A stretch of DNA of 55,421 nt from JARRRL01 sp037380725 (GCA_037380725.1 JARRRL010000003.1:1-55421); one strand, 5' to 3'. Positions 44,497 to 53,871 are shown, counted from the first letter of the stretch. Notes: generated from the letters alone by a model not told the origin. Numbers and translations are program-made.

Positions 44497-45738
44497 ATGA
44501 ACACCGTAGAAAAAATACATGAAAACACGAATATTGTGCATGAGTCTGAGGCTCAGCGACAGTATGCGCGGGTGCAAATGCCGCTTGTCTTAGAAACCTC
44601 AGTCTTAGAAACCTCAGTCTTAGAAACCTCAGTCTTAGGAACATCAGGTTTAGAAGCGTCTGAGTCAGGCGGCGGAACGGTGAGCAGAAAGCGCTATACC
44701 TTACACGATATTTCTGCCGGTGGTTTTAGCTTGCAGAACACGAACAGTGCGTTTGCCATCGGGCGAATCTATGAAGGCGTGCTTTTGGCGCCCATCGATG
44801 GTTTTACGCTGAGCTTAGAGGTGAGTTTTCAGGTGAGGAATTCGCACACCACGGGAGCGAGAATGGGGTTTGAGTTCCAAAATCTCGGTCCCAAAGCGGT
44901 TTCGGCACTGCGGTATTTGATTACGTCTTTTTTGAGTGGTGAATTGGTGCGTGTGGGGGATATGCTGAATACCTTATCCCGGGAAAATTTCACAAAGGCG
45001 CGTCAAACGACTGCATCCAAAACGTCTATGGGTGGGAAACTCAAAGCCGTTGTGGGCAGTGTTGCTTTTTTAGCAGCCGGTCTTACTGCCGCTGGTTTTG
45101 TGATGGGGCAATTGTACAATCACTTTTTGGTGACGACGTCGAACACCGGAAAGTTGGTGGTTGAGACGTATAAAATCACCATGCCCCGAGAGGGAATCGT
45201 GCAGCCCTTGGTGGCCCCAGGTGCGTCGGTAAAGCGGGGTGAATCTGTCGCAACTTTCGTTTCGCCAATGATGGATTTTCTCAGTACTGAGATGGCAGAT
45301 GCGATAGATCCAGAGACGATAACGCTGATGTCGGACGCGGTGGTGAAGGGTACGCTGGTGAGCCCTTGCGACTGCAATGTGATGCAGTCTTTCGTGGGCA
45401 CAGGGCAATACCGGGCGAAAGGCGAGCCCGTTTTTGCGCTCAGCGATCGTGAATCCATGCCGTATGTGATGGCCGCTTTTGATTTTAAATCCGCAGATGC
45501 GTTGCCTCTGGGCACAGCGGTCAATGTGCGGATTTTGGGTGAGGATCGCGTTTATACCGGAAAAATTACCCAGCTTCAGGTTCCTGGCGATGAAAAGGCC
45601 TTGAGTCAGACTGTCGAAGCGCGTGTTGTTCTGGATCAAGGTCCCTTGGCGGACGCGTTGTGGCGTCCAGTGAAGGTATATCGATCTCCGGACCTGAGTG
45701 GGGCCTTGATTAGCAAAGTGGTGGCGGCAACCGAGTGA
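44497..45738 (+). CDS. alg44: Alg44, PilZ c-di-GMP receptor of alginate synthesis
   Basis: Co-polymerase that activates Alg8 when c-di-GMP binds its PilZ domain. It is 413 residues. The N-terminal PilZ domain has the RxxxR motif (Arg21, Arg25 in RQYARVQMP) and DISAGGF (Asp71, Ser73, Gly76). These are 46 residues apart from Arg25 to Asp71, where P. aeruginosa has about 23; the extra stretch is the repeated LETSV segment (five 15-bp repeats at 44587-44661). One membrane helix follows at ~190-208 (VGSVAFLAAGLTAAGFVMG), then a periplasmic HlyD-like barrel and hairpin (MPREGIVQPLVAPGASVKRG ... GTAVNVRILGEDRVYTG). It is in the alg operon between alg8 and algK. Confidence 0.95.
   Translation: MNTVEKIHENTNIVHESEAQRQYARVQMPLVLETSVLETSVLETSVLGTSGLEASESGGGTVSRKRYTLHDISAGGFSLQNTNSAFAIGRIYEGVLLAPIDGFTLSLEVSFQVRNSHTTGARMGFEFQNLGPKAVSALRYLITSFLSGELVRVGDMLNTLSRENFTKARQTTASKTSMGGKLKAVVGSVAFLAAGLTAAGFVMGQLYNHFLVTTSNTGKLVVETYKITMPREGIVQPLVAPGASVKRGESVATFVSPMMDFLSTEMADAIDPETITLMSDAVVKGTLVSPCDCNVMQSFVGTGQYRAKGEPVFALSDRESMPYVMAAFDFKSADALPLGTAVNVRILGEDRVYTGKITQLQVPGDEKALSQTVEARVVLDQGPLADALWRPVKVYRSPDLSGALISKVVAATE
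44587..44661. repeat. 15-bp tandem repeat inside the alg44 PilZ domain
   Basis: Three perfect copies of GTCTTAGAAACCTCA and two diverged copies follow each other. They encode (V/G)LETS-like pentapeptides between the c-di-GMP-binding RxxxR and DxSxxG motifs. The period is five codons. Confidence 0.95.
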
Positions 45739-45785
45739 TTCGGCACTCGACACTCGAATAGTTTGTAAGCGTTGTTCTGTTCTGA

Positions 45786-47351
45786 ATGCAAGGTAGGGGT
45801 GCTTCTGTGGTGACAGGGTTCCGGGAGATTTCCGGTGGTGGGCGCAGTGGGTTGGCGGTGGTTTGCTTGGTGGGGCTGCTGTCTGGGCTGCTATCAGTAC
45901 TGACAGGCTGTGCAAATCTTCCTGACCTTGAATTGGCGAAACGCGACCTGCAAGGGGGGCAGGAACAGGCCGCTGTGGCTCAATTGCAACGGTTGGCAGA
46001 GTTTGGCCTGCCGACGGCACAGGTGCTGTTGGGCGATTATTACTTCAATGAAAGTTTAAATATAAATTTAAATAAACGTTTCACGCCACGTCGAACGGCA
46101 AATCGCGATGGGCTTACCTTACCACCTTGGAAACGTGCGGAACAGTGGTATCAGGCTGCGGCTGATGATCATGAAGTTCGGGCTTATAGTCGCTTGGGCC
46201 GCTTGTATCGCCATCGCTTGGACGTCCAGCCCAACGACGATCACGCCAACATGGTCGCAGCGGCGAAGCGCTATTTTACCTTAGCCCTCGAAAATGGTGA
46301 TGCGTCAGGAATCGCTGACTTGGTTGAGCTGTATTTTGATGAGACTCCTATCGTTAATGTCGAAGGCGCTGTGAGTGACGAAGGGGGCCTAAACGACGAA
46401 CGCGAGCAGGCGCTGCGTCTGCCCGTGCTGGCACTGATTCGACAGAGTCAGGCGCGCGGGTATTTGGAAGCCAATTATGCGCTGGTCCGTTACTACGCGC
46501 TGACGGGGCAGGCCGAAGCGCGCCGTGAGGAGCGGATTCAACGGTGTCGGCTGGCCTTGGCAGTGGCACCGGCGTGTTTTATGGAATTGGCTCAGATTTA
46601 TCAAGAGCAGCCCGCCTTGGGTGATGTGGAAACATTGGTGAATGCGATGCAAACACAGTGGCGCGATGGTCGTTTATCCGCCAACGCTTTGTGGAAAATG
46701 GCTTTTTGGTTGGTTGATCCGGAAAGATCGACGCCGCGCCCCCAGGCAGCGATTCAGTTGTTAAAACACATTGAGCGTGATGAACCCCGAGCTTTGTATG
46801 GTCAGGGGAAGGTGATGGCCCGTTTCCCCAGTTTGGGCACGCCCGCAGAATTGGTGGCGGTGCTGCAGCGGGGTTGCGATGCGGGTTTTGCAGAGTCTCA
46901 CTTGCTGTTGGGACGTATTTATTATTATGGAAAGCGGGTTCCTTTGGACCCGGTGTTGGCTGAGCAGCACCTGTTGGCTGCCAGTACGGAAATACCGGCA
47001 GCCCATTACTTTCTCGGGCAAATTTACCGTAAGGGTTATTTGGGCAAACACGATCCGCATAAAGCGGTGGCGCATTTTTTACAAGCGGCGCGTGCGGGAT
47101 CCGTCAAGGCGGATTACGCGTTAGCGGCGTATTTCTGGGAGAACCGGGGTATTCGGCGTAAACCCGAATACGCGTACGCTTTTGCTCGTTTGGCACTGAC
47201 TGAGGGGCATCCCCGTGCTGAGCAACTCTTGACGGCGATCCAGCGAGACAGTGAACCCTTTGTGCCCGAACTCGGGGAGACCATTGCGCAGCGTGAACGA
47301 AGCGTCAGACAGGATGCTTTGCTTGCGGATGCGCTATCGCAACATGAATGA
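45786..47351 (+). CDS. algK: AlgK outer-membrane lipoprotein with Sel1/TPR repeats
   Basis: Periplasmic scaffold lipoprotein that helps place the porin AlgE and bridges the alginate secretion complex. It is up to 521 residues. A signal ends at the lipobox LSVLTGC. The body is a chain of Sel1-like/TPR helical repeats (e.g. AQVLLGDYYFNESL, AYSRLGRLYRHRL, SHLLLGRIYYYGKRVPLDP, AHYFLGQIYRKGYLGKHDP). ATG 45786 is the longest start; GTG 45807 or 45810 lies after AGGTAGGGG and may be the real one. The order alg44-algK-algE is as in Pseudomonas. Confidence 0.93.
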   Translation: MQGRGASVVTGFREISGGGRSGLAVVCLVGLLSGLLSVLTGCANLPDLELAKRDLQGGQEQAAVAQLQRLAEFGLPTAQVLLGDYYFNESLNINLNKRFTPRRTANRDGLTLPPWKRAEQWYQAAADDHEVRAYSRLGRLYRHRLDVQPNDDHANMVAAAKRYFTLALENGDASGIADLVELYFDETPIVNVEGAVSDEGGLNDEREQALRLPVLALIRQSQARGYLEANYALVRYYALTGQAEARREERIQRCRLALAVAPACFMELAQIYQEQPALGDVETLVNAMQTQWRDGRLSANALWKMAFWLVDPERSTPRPQAAIQLLKHIERDEPRALYGQGKVMARFPSLGTPAELVAVLQRGCDAGFAESHLLLGRIYYYGKRVPLDPVLAEQHLLAASTEIPAAHYFLGQIYRKGYLGKHDPHKAVAHFLQAARAGSVKADYALAAYFWENRGIRRKPEYAYAFARLALTEGHPRAEQLLTAIQRDSEPFVPELGETIAQRERSVRQDALLADALSQHE

Positions 47352-47378
47352 GTGGTATGACTGAGGGAAGTAGTTTGA

Positions 47379-48797
47379 ATGGGGATGTTACGCCGTAAAT
47401 TCAGTTCGCTGCTGTGGGTGTTCAGTGTGTTCACAAGCAGTGTTTTTTCGATTTACGCTCAGGCCGTTGAGGCGCGAGCGCCTCGGTGGCCAACGGTGGG
47501 ATGGCCCATTGTGGACACCCGCGTATTGATGAATGCGTTTGTGCTGCACGATGCGGATCGCGATCTGGGCGCTGCCGAGGGCGGAGAATTTGGTGGTATG
47601 GGTATCCTGATCAAACCGCGCTGGATGGCTCGTTTTAACGAACAATGGCGTGGCGAGCTTTACGCACAGGCATTTTACGCCTCGGATACGGTTTTTTTGG
47701 ATGCCGATGAAGGGGGGCATAGGGGACATAGTTCGGATCACTTTTTGGGGCTACGCGAACTGTGGTTGGATTGGTCGGGGCTGAGTCGATATCCCGGAGA
47801 ATCGATCCGCTTTGGTCGGGAACGGGTGAAATACCACGACGGTTGGTGGTTTGATACGGATATCGAAGTGGCTCGCTGGATTTTGGACACCAGCTTGTTG
47901 AGTGCCACGTTTGGCGTGGCTGAAAAGGTAAATGATTTTCGTACGGGTGATAGCGCATTGGATGCGGATGAAGAAAATTTGCGACGTTTGTTTGGCCATT
48001 GGCGTCGGCAGTACGCACCGCATCATTATGTGGAACTGCGGGCGCTGCACACGGCAGCGCGAGGACTGGCCGTGGGGGATCCGCGTCTTCGTTGGATTTA
48101 TGTGGGCGTGGACAACGGCTATTTCGATTACCGTAATACACCAGTTTTCAGTTATGTGCTTGGCCTGCAAAACGTGCGTGGTGATGCTGCAAAAAATGTT
48201 TCAAATCAAGACGCTTCACAGGGCGTGCAACGAGAATCCGTTATGGGATGGGCCTTTGATGTGGGATGGCGATGGCGACCGAGCGTGAACGCGCCGTTGG
48301 CGATTGGGGCGCACTATGCTTATGCCCCAGGGGATGAACAGGGTGGGTTTCGCCAAACCGGGGTGCACAGTAATCGCGCTAATTACACCGGCGTGCGCAG
48401 CGCCATGAATCGTTTTAATGAGGCATTGCGGGTGGAGCTCTTCAACCTTCAGGTGGCTTCCCTGTATATGAGCTATGGGGTACGCGAGGGTAGAGGCGAT
48501 TCAAAATGGGATGTCAGTGCAGTGTATCAGCATTACACGCTGGATAAACCCGAACTGGGTTGGATGGCGCAGGGCGTCAGCGATGGCGTTTTGGCGAATG
48601 ACGATCGTACTGCGCGTACACTGGGTGATGGCGTTGATCTGATGATGTCCTGGTACTGGAACGAGACAGCGCACATGCTGCCGGGATGGCTGCGTGTGCG
48701 GCTTTCTGGTTTTTTTATGGATGCGGCAGTTGCGGATGCTCGTAATTTGGATGCAACACGGACTCGAGCGGTGCTCGATTGGGTTGTTCAATGGTAA
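47379..48797 (+). CDS. algE: AlgE alginate outer-membrane porin
   Basis: An 18-strand beta-barrel that exports alginate through an arginine-rich pore. It is 472 residues with a signal peptide (LLWVFSVFTSSVFSIYAQAVEA). Strands with alternating aromatic residues and barrel arginines are seen in SIRFGRERVKYHDGWWFDTD, DTSLLSATFGVAEK and HHYVELRALHTA. The last residues (AVLDWVVQW) end in an aromatic residue as barrel proteins do. Its stop lies inside the start of algG (ATGGTAA). Confidence 0.93.
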   Translation: MGMLRRKFSSLLWVFSVFTSSVFSIYAQAVEARAPRWPTVGWPIVDTRVLMNAFVLHDADRDLGAAEGGEFGGMGILIKPRWMARFNEQWRGELYAQAFYASDTVFLDADEGGHRGHSSDHFLGLRELWLDWSGLSRYPGESIRFGRERVKYHDGWWFDTDIEVARWILDTSLLSATFGVAEKVNDFRTGDSALDADEENLRRLFGHWRRQYAPHHYVELRALHTAARGLAVGDPRLRWIYVGVDNGYFDYRNTPVFSYVLGLQNVRGDAAKNVSNQDASQGVQRESVMGWAFDVGWRWRPSVNAPLAIGAHYAYAPGDEQGGFRQTGVHSNRANYTGVRSAMNRFNEALRVELFNLQVASLYMSYGVREGRGDSKWDVSAVYQHYTLDKPELGWMAQGVSDGVLANDDRTARTLGDGVDLMMSWYWNETAHMLPGWLRVRLSGFFMDAAVADARNLDATRTRAVLDWVVQW

Positions 48798-50380
48798 TAC
48801 AGCGTGGAAGCTTACAAAAAGCTGTGACAAAGCGTGTTTGCGTGGGAATGGGTTTGATCGTCGGTTTGATCGGAGTGCTGCTGGCGCTGAGGCCACTGGC
48901 GAGTTGGGCGGATCAGTTAAACGATACGGCGACACAGCCGACGTATTCGGTTTTTGCGGCAGATGGCGATACCTTGGATCGACCAAGGCCCACCTTGCCG
49001 GATCTTTCACCCTACACGGCGGAAGCCACTCGGGCGCGAGTGGGCGAAGCGCGCGTTGCGCCTCAGGTAGAGCTGCGCGGCGTGTTCAAGGAATTTACGT
49101 TGGATGATTTTACGGCTGGGGAACGTGCGAAAACGTGGGCGAAACGGCAATTTTCACGTCCTCAAGCTATTTTTATTCGATCGGGCCACGTGACGCCGGC
49201 GGACGTGGCGCGTTTACTGAACCAGCCTCGCTACTTTGAGGAAGTTGAACCACGGATTTTTATAGCGCGTCTGCCGGTGGTGGTTGAGCAGGGCGCGACA
49301 CTGCTCATTGACGGTCAAGAAACCAAGGAAATGCGTTTTTCTCAGCAACGCGGCGCATTTCTGGTGGTGGATGGTCGTTTTTTTGTGTTCGATGCAAGCG
49401 TGGTGGCCTGGAATGAGGCAACACAATCACAAGCCTTGTTTGAACACGCGAAGCAGTTTCGCCCGTTTTATGTGGCGTGGGGGGGCAGCGAGACGTATTT
49501 TGTCAACGCTTCTTTTCTGAGTTTTGGCTACCAAAACAGTAAATCGTATGGCTTTACGTTTAGTCAGTATGGAGCGGATGTGCCGCAAGCACAGCATCGC
49601 CCCTCGCCCAAGGCCTGGATTATAAACTCTCATTTTTCAGATAATTATTTTGGTTTTTATTGCTATGAGTCTGAGGGTCTTGTGGTGCTTGGCAACACCT
49701 ATCAGGACAATATTGTCTATGGCATTGATCCACACGATCGCTCGCGTCATTTGGTGCTGGCGAACAATCACGTGTTTGGTACGCGAAAAAAACACGGCAT
49801 TATTGTCTCTCGGGAGGTGAATGACAGTTGGATTTTCGGGAACAACAGCCACAATAACGCCTTGTCGGGAATGGTATTGGATCGCGCCAGTGAACGAAAT
49901 GTGCTTGCCGATAACGTGGTGCATCACAATGGCAGTGACGGCATAACCGTGTACGAAAGCTCGAATAACGTCATGTGGAAAAATACAGTGCACAGCAATG
50001 GTAAACACGGTATTCGGGCGCGCAACAGCACGGGGATTAAACTGTATCACAATGACGTGGTGGGCAATGGTGGGTATGGCATTTTTGGTCACGTGAAAGA
50101 CCTGAGCGGGACGGGGCGGAATTTTGTGCTTGATCCGTATGTGGCGGATGTGTCTTTGGTTGTGAACGGCGGGATACTGATGTCCAATCGGCGTGGCCCC
50201 TTGTCCGTTGATCAGCCTTCGTCGTTGGCGGTATTTAATGTGGATCTGCGATTTCCCCTGCATTCGCTGGGCTTGCAGTTCAAGGGGGTCTTGGCGGACC
50301 ATCAACAGGCGTTTTTGAATATTTTGCTGCGGGATCAGCGCGCGGTCATTGTGAAACGCGAGCAGGCGGTAGGAGGCTAA
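48791..50380 (+). CDS. algG: AlgG mannuronan C5-epimerase
   Basis: Periplasmic enzyme that converts mannuronate to guluronate in the chain and protects it during export. It has 529 residues and an N-terminal membrane-signal segment (VGMGLIVGLIGVLLALRPLASWA). The right-handed beta-helix carries CASH-type repeats (NNSHNNALSGMVLDRASERN, NVVHHNGSDGITVYESSNNV). The catalytic motif DPHDRS is at 313-318 with His315. ATG 48791 overlaps the algE stop by 7 bases; the longer TTG 48779 opening is less likely. Confidence 0.95.
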   Translation: MVIQRGSLQKAVTKRVCVGMGLIVGLIGVLLALRPLASWADQLNDTATQPTYSVFAADGDTLDRPRPTLPDLSPYTAEATRARVGEARVAPQVELRGVFKEFTLDDFTAGERAKTWAKRQFSRPQAIFIRSGHVTPADVARLLNQPRYFEEVEPRIFIARLPVVVEQGATLLIDGQETKEMRFSQQRGAFLVVDGRFFVFDASVVAWNEATQSQALFEHAKQFRPFYVAWGGSETYFVNASFLSFGYQNSKSYGFTFSQYGADVPQAQHRPSPKAWIINSHFSDNYFGFYCYESEGLVVLGNTYQDNIVYGIDPHDRSRHLVLANNHVFGTRKKHGIIVSREVNDSWIFGNNSHNNALSGMVLDRASERNVLADNVVHHNGSDGITVYESSNNVMWKNTVHSNGKHGIRARNSTGIKLYHNDVVGNGGYGIFGHVKDLSGTGRNFVLDPYVADVSLVVNGGILMSNRRGPLSVDQPSSLAVFNVDLRFPLHSLGLQFKGVLADHQQAFLNILLRDQRAVIVKREQAVGG

Positions 50381-50384
50381 GTCG

Positions 50385-51881
50385 GTGGTCTTTTCGTCGA
50401 ACGTGTTTCTGTTTTTGTTCTTGCCTATTTTTCTAGCACTGTATTACCTGACACCGCTGCGTGCGAAGTCGTTGGTTATTTTACTGGGCAGCTATGCGTT
50501 TTATGCGTGGTGGCGTGTGGATTTTTTGTTGCTGTTTGTGGCGGTGACGGGCTGGAATTATTGGATCGGTATGCGTATTGCTTGTTTGCCCGCGCGTTCC
50601 ACTACTGAGCGTTCCACTACCGTACGTTCCACTACCGCGCGTTCCACTACCGCGCGTTCCACTACCGCGCGCTGGTGGGTGACCTTGGGGGTAGCGGGTG
50701 ATGTCGCGACACTGGGTTATTTCAAATACGCCAACTTTGGTGTGGAGAATCTCAATGCGCTCCTGGCTGTGCTGGGAATGCAGCCGTTTGAACTGACCTC
50801 GGTGATACTGCCTATTGGGGTGTCTTTTTACATTTTTCAGGCCATCAGTTATTTGGTGGATGTGTACCGAGGGGACACCGAGCCCGCACACCGTTTTATT
50901 GATTTTGCGGCATTCATCGCTTTGTTTCCGCAGCTGATTGCTGGGCCGGTGCTGCGATATAAGGATTTGGCGGATCAGTTTGTCAGTCGGACGCATTCGG
51001 TGGATAAATTTGCCGAGGGTGCGATGCGGTTTATGCAAGGTTTTGTCAAAAAAGTGTTTATTGCCGACAGCATTGCCCCCCTGGCGGACACGCTGTTTGC
51101 ACTCGATGCGCCCAGTGGTGCCGACGCTTGGCTCGGGATGTTGGCGTACGCGGCGCAGTTGTATTTTGATTTTTCGGGCTACAGCGACATGGCCATTGGC
51201 TTAGGACTCATGATGGGGTTTCGGTTTGTGGAAAACTTTAATCAGCCGTATATCAGTCAAAGCATCACCGAATTTTGGCGGCGGTGGCACATCAGTTTAT
51301 CGGGTTGGTTACGGGACTACCTGTATATCCCACTGGGTGGCAATCGTCAGGGTAAGGTAAAAACGTATCGCAACGTCTTGTTGACCATGCTGCTGGGCGG
51401 AATTTGGCACGGCGCGAATTGGACATTTGTGTTTTGGGGGTTATGGCACGGCTTGTGGTTGGCGCTGGAGCGCGCTTGTGGCTGGGGTAACTCGGTCGCG
51501 TTCAATCCACTGCGGTGCTTGTTCACGTTTTTGTTGGTGCTCGTGGGGTGGGTGTTGTTTCGGGCGGAATCCTTGGGGCAGGCCATAACGGTGTTGAACG
51601 CGTTGTTGAACGCGTGGTTTGCACCGGCGCAATGGTCCTTCAGCGCGCTGTATGCGTCCGCGATGGATCGCTTGCAGGTGACGACTTTGATCATCGCGTA
51701 TGCGCTCATAGTGGGCTTGGGGGTGAGGGCGAAGTGGGGTGACGCGTTCGGTGCGTATTTTTCAAAACGGTTTGAATATGCCCAATCTGTGGGGGCCTGG
51801 CTGCTGTTGCCCTTGTTTGCAATTTCAATTTTAAAACTATCGGCGCAGAGTTATTCACCCTTTTTGTATTTTCAATTTTGA
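50385..51881 (+). CDS. algI: AlgI, membrane-bound O-acyltransferase for alginate acetylation
   Basis: MBOAT-family inner-membrane protein that moves acetyl groups to the periplasmic AlgJ/AlgX. It is 498 residues and starts MVFSSNVFLFLFLPIFLALYY, almost as in Pseudomonas. The MBOAT histidines are His302 (FWRRWHISLSGWLRDYLYIP) and His342 (GIWHGANWTF). GTG 50385 follows TAGGAGG, four bases after the algG stop. A loop after helix 2-3 (about residues 70-95) consists of RSTT repeats encoded by five 15-bp units, in place of a short loop in Pseudomonas. The end, LKLSAQSYSPFLYFQF, is conserved. Confidence 0.95.
   Translation: MVFSSNVFLFLFLPIFLALYYLTPLRAKSLVILLGSYAFYAWWRVDFLLLFVAVTGWNYWIGMRIACLPARSTTERSTTVRSTTARSTTARSTTARWWVTLGVAGDVATLGYFKYANFGVENLNALLAVLGMQPFELTSVILPIGVSFYIFQAISYLVDVYRGDTEPAHRFIDFAAFIALFPQLIAGPVLRYKDLADQFVSRTHSVDKFAEGAMRFMQGFVKKVFIADSIAPLADTLFALDAPSGADAWLGMLAYAAQLYFDFSGYSDMAIGLGLMMGFRFVENFNQPYISQSITEFWRRWHISLSGWLRDYLYIPLGGNRQGKVKTYRNVLLTMLLGGIWHGANWTFVFWGLWHGLWLALERACGWGNSVAFNPLRCLFTFLLVLVGWVLFRAESLGQAITVLNALLNAWFAPAQWSFSALYASAMDRLQVTTLIIAYALIVGLGVRAKWGDAFGAYFSKRFEYAQSVGAWLLLPLFAISILKLSAQSYSPFLYFQF
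50594..50668. repeat. 15-bp tandem repeat in algI
   Basis: Five copies of GCGTTCCACTACYGN (one begins with A), encoding R-S-T-T-x repeats in a loop between membrane helices of AlgI. The period is five codons. Confidence 0.95.
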
Positions 51882-51902
51882 TCAGACAGCGTGTGTTTGG
51901 CG

Positions 51903-53018
51903 ATGACTCAAATTACGATTCGACTGTATGTGGGCGTTTTTATACTGTTGGTGTTGAGCTTGGGGGTGTGGAGTGTGCAGACCGGGCGGAGCTTCAGGGT
52001 GTCGGATCCCGGTGACGTGATTCACGGTGCGCTTGCTCAACAGTATGAGCGTTATTACAACGATTCGTTTCCGGTTAAGGATTTCGGTGCTGGTTTTTGG
52101 GCGGCGGTGCAATACCTGCTGTTTCAGGAAGGGCGCAAAGGGGTGGTGATTGGTGAGCAAGGCTGGTTGTACACGCAGGAGGAGTTTATTCCCTATCCTG
52201 ATTTTTCGCAGCGCGTGACGGATCAATTGTCTCATATTGTTGCGGTTCGGGATTATTTACGCCGTCGTGATGTGGAGCTGGTGCTTGCTTTGTTGCCGGC
52301 CAAAGCTCGGGTTTATCCCGAATTTCGAGGTGATCGCAAACCCGATGTGACCCAAGAAACCTTGTATGTCTCCGCTTTGCAATCGTTGACGTCGCAGCAA
52401 GTTATTGCGCCGACCTTGCTGCCTGTGTTGCGCCAGCAAAAGGCGCACACACCGGTGTTTTTGAGAACGGACACGCACTGGACGCCGATGGGTGCTGAGG
52501 CGGTGGCGGCGGGTTTAGCGAAGGCCTTGAAACCGCAGTTCCCGGCGTTGGGGTGGGGAGAAACGCGGTTCCAGACCGACGTGCAAGCGCCGATTGATCA
52601 TCGTGGGGATTTGATGAATTTTTTGCCTTTGGCACCGTATTTTGAGCATCTCGGCCCTCAGAAAGAGATCGTGCAAGCTCGTGTGACGCGCACGGATGCT
52701 GCTGTTGAGGACAATGACCTGTTTGCTGAGGTGGATATTCCCGTGGCCTTGGTGGGAACCAGTTACAGTGCGAATGCATTGTGGAATTTTGCTGGGGCGC
52801 TTGAACAGGTTCTGGGCGTGGCGGTAGCGAATTACGCTCAAGCGGGTAAAGGGCCCATGATTCCCATGATGGAATATTTACTCTCGGATGATTTCGAACA
52901 GGTGCCACCGCAGTTGATTATATGGGAAATACCAGAACGTTATTTACCGTTTGAATACGATTTGACGCCGTACGCTTTACCGTTTCTGACTTCGTCGTTG
53001 AAGGACTCGGAAGGGTAG
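51903..53018 (+). CDS. algJ: AlgJ alginate O-acetylation protein
   Basis: SGNH-hydrolase-like periplasmic protein that takes part in acetyl transfer to alginate. It is 371 residues from ATG 51903; GTG 51891 is an alternative, but TQITIRLYVGVF resembles other AlgJ N-termini. An N-terminal anchor is followed by the domain: FVGxx-like QGWLYTQEEF, VLALLPAKARVYPEF, the catalytic Asp-His pair in FLRTDTHWTPMGAEAV, and the serine in VGTSYSANALWNF. All three catalytic positions are kept. It lies 21 bases after algI. Confidence 0.93.
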   Translation: MTQITIRLYVGVFILLVLSLGVWSVQTGRSFRVSDPGDVIHGALAQQYERYYNDSFPVKDFGAGFWAAVQYLLFQEGRKGVVIGEQGWLYTQEEFIPYPDFSQRVTDQLSHIVAVRDYLRRRDVELVLALLPAKARVYPEFRGDRKPDVTQETLYVSALQSLTSQQVIAPTLLPVLRQQKAHTPVFLRTDTHWTPMGAEAVAAGLAKALKPQFPALGWGETRFQTDVQAPIDHRGDLMNFLPLAPYFEHLGPQKEIVQARVTRTDAAVEDNDLFAEVDIPVALVGTSYSANALWNFAGALEQVLGVAVANYAQAGKGPMIPMMEYLLSDDFEQVPPQLIIWEIPERYLPFEYDLTPYALPFLTSSLKDSEG

Positions 53019-53082
53019 AGCTCCAAACGTCAATTTTAACATCGACAACATCAAGAACATCAACTTTTATACCAACAGCGCA

Positions 53083-53871
53083 GTGAGCAAGCACATGATG
53101 ATAATCTGGATGACAGCAATTTCAACAACAATTTCAAATTCAAAGGTAACCTTCTCGAAGGCCGTGAGCTCGATGATAAGCCAAAGCAGAAGTATTTCGA
53201 ATACGGGGGGGTTGCCATGGATGGCGTTGTCATGGCTAGCGTGGAGTGTGGTCGTGGGCTTACTGGTCGGAGGACTGCTTGCGTTATCGACGGTGCGCGT
53301 GTTGGCGGCGGGTGAAGACGCGCTGTATGGTCCGGATGCGCCCGAAGATTCCGCTTATATTCGTGTGTTCAATGGTTTGGCAAACGTGCCGGTGAGGGAG
53401 GTGGTGTTGGGTGGTAAATCCCTTGGCAGCGTTGCGGCCTTGTCAGCGAGCGATTATGTGTTTTTGCCGCCGGGGATGCATGAATTGAGCACCTCAGTTG
53501 GTAACGTTCAGCACGAGTTGGTCAGTGGTCAGTCTTACACCTTGGTGGTCATGGCCAAGCAATCCTTAAAACTGGTTCAGGGTGAGGTGTTGAACAGTAA
53601 GCGCCAAGCCTTATTGCGTTTTTACAACCTCATGGTTGAAACGCCCTTGGCGTTGAAGACCGCCAATGGTCGAGCCACCGTGTTTGACGCGGTGGATTAT
53701 CTCACCGAGCAAAATCGACTGATCAATGCCGTGAACGTGACCTTGGCGACTTTTCACAATCAGAAAAAAGTGGCTGATGCCCAGCCGATTACCTTGCAGC
53801 GTGGGAAAGCATTCAGTTTGTTTGCGTGTGGCAGCCCCGAGCGGCCTCAATTGGTCTGGGTTGAGAATTAA
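53083..53871 (+). CDS. algF: AlgF alginate O-acetylation adaptor
   Basis: Periplasmic protein needed for alginate acetylation with AlgI and AlgJ. The family part is clear: DALYGPDAPEDSAYIRVFNG, then two beta-sandwich halves with YVFLPPGMHELS and ITLQRGKAFSLFACG. The longest frame starts at GTG 53083, but its first ~30 residues come from a low-complexity stretch rich in ACA/ATC/AAC. A start at ATG 53173 or ATG 53221 would place the signal helix (LAWSVVVGLLVGGLLALST) normally. The real protein is then ~220-230 residues. Confidence 0.92.
   Translation: MSKHMMIIWMTAISTTISNSKVTFSKAVSSMISQSRSISNTGGLPWMALSWLAWSVVVGLLVGGLLALSTVRVLAAGEDALYGPDAPEDSAYIRVFNGLANVPVREVVLGGKSLGSVAALSASDYVFLPPGMHELSTSVGNVQHELVSGQSYTLVVMAKQSLKLVQGEVLNSKRQALLRFYNLMVETPLALKTANGRATVFDAVDYLTEQNRLINAVNVTLATFHNQKKVADAQPITLQRGKAFSLFACGSPERPQLVWVEN

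Noticed and set aside
44587..50668. Repeats in alg44 and algI as CRISPR-like arrays
   Set aside because: They are head-to-tail with no unique spacers and lie inside coding frames.
53083..53172. N-terminal extension of AlgF as a functional domain
   Set aside because: It is translated from a low-complexity ACA/ATC-rich stretch before the signal helix and probably lies upstream of the true start.
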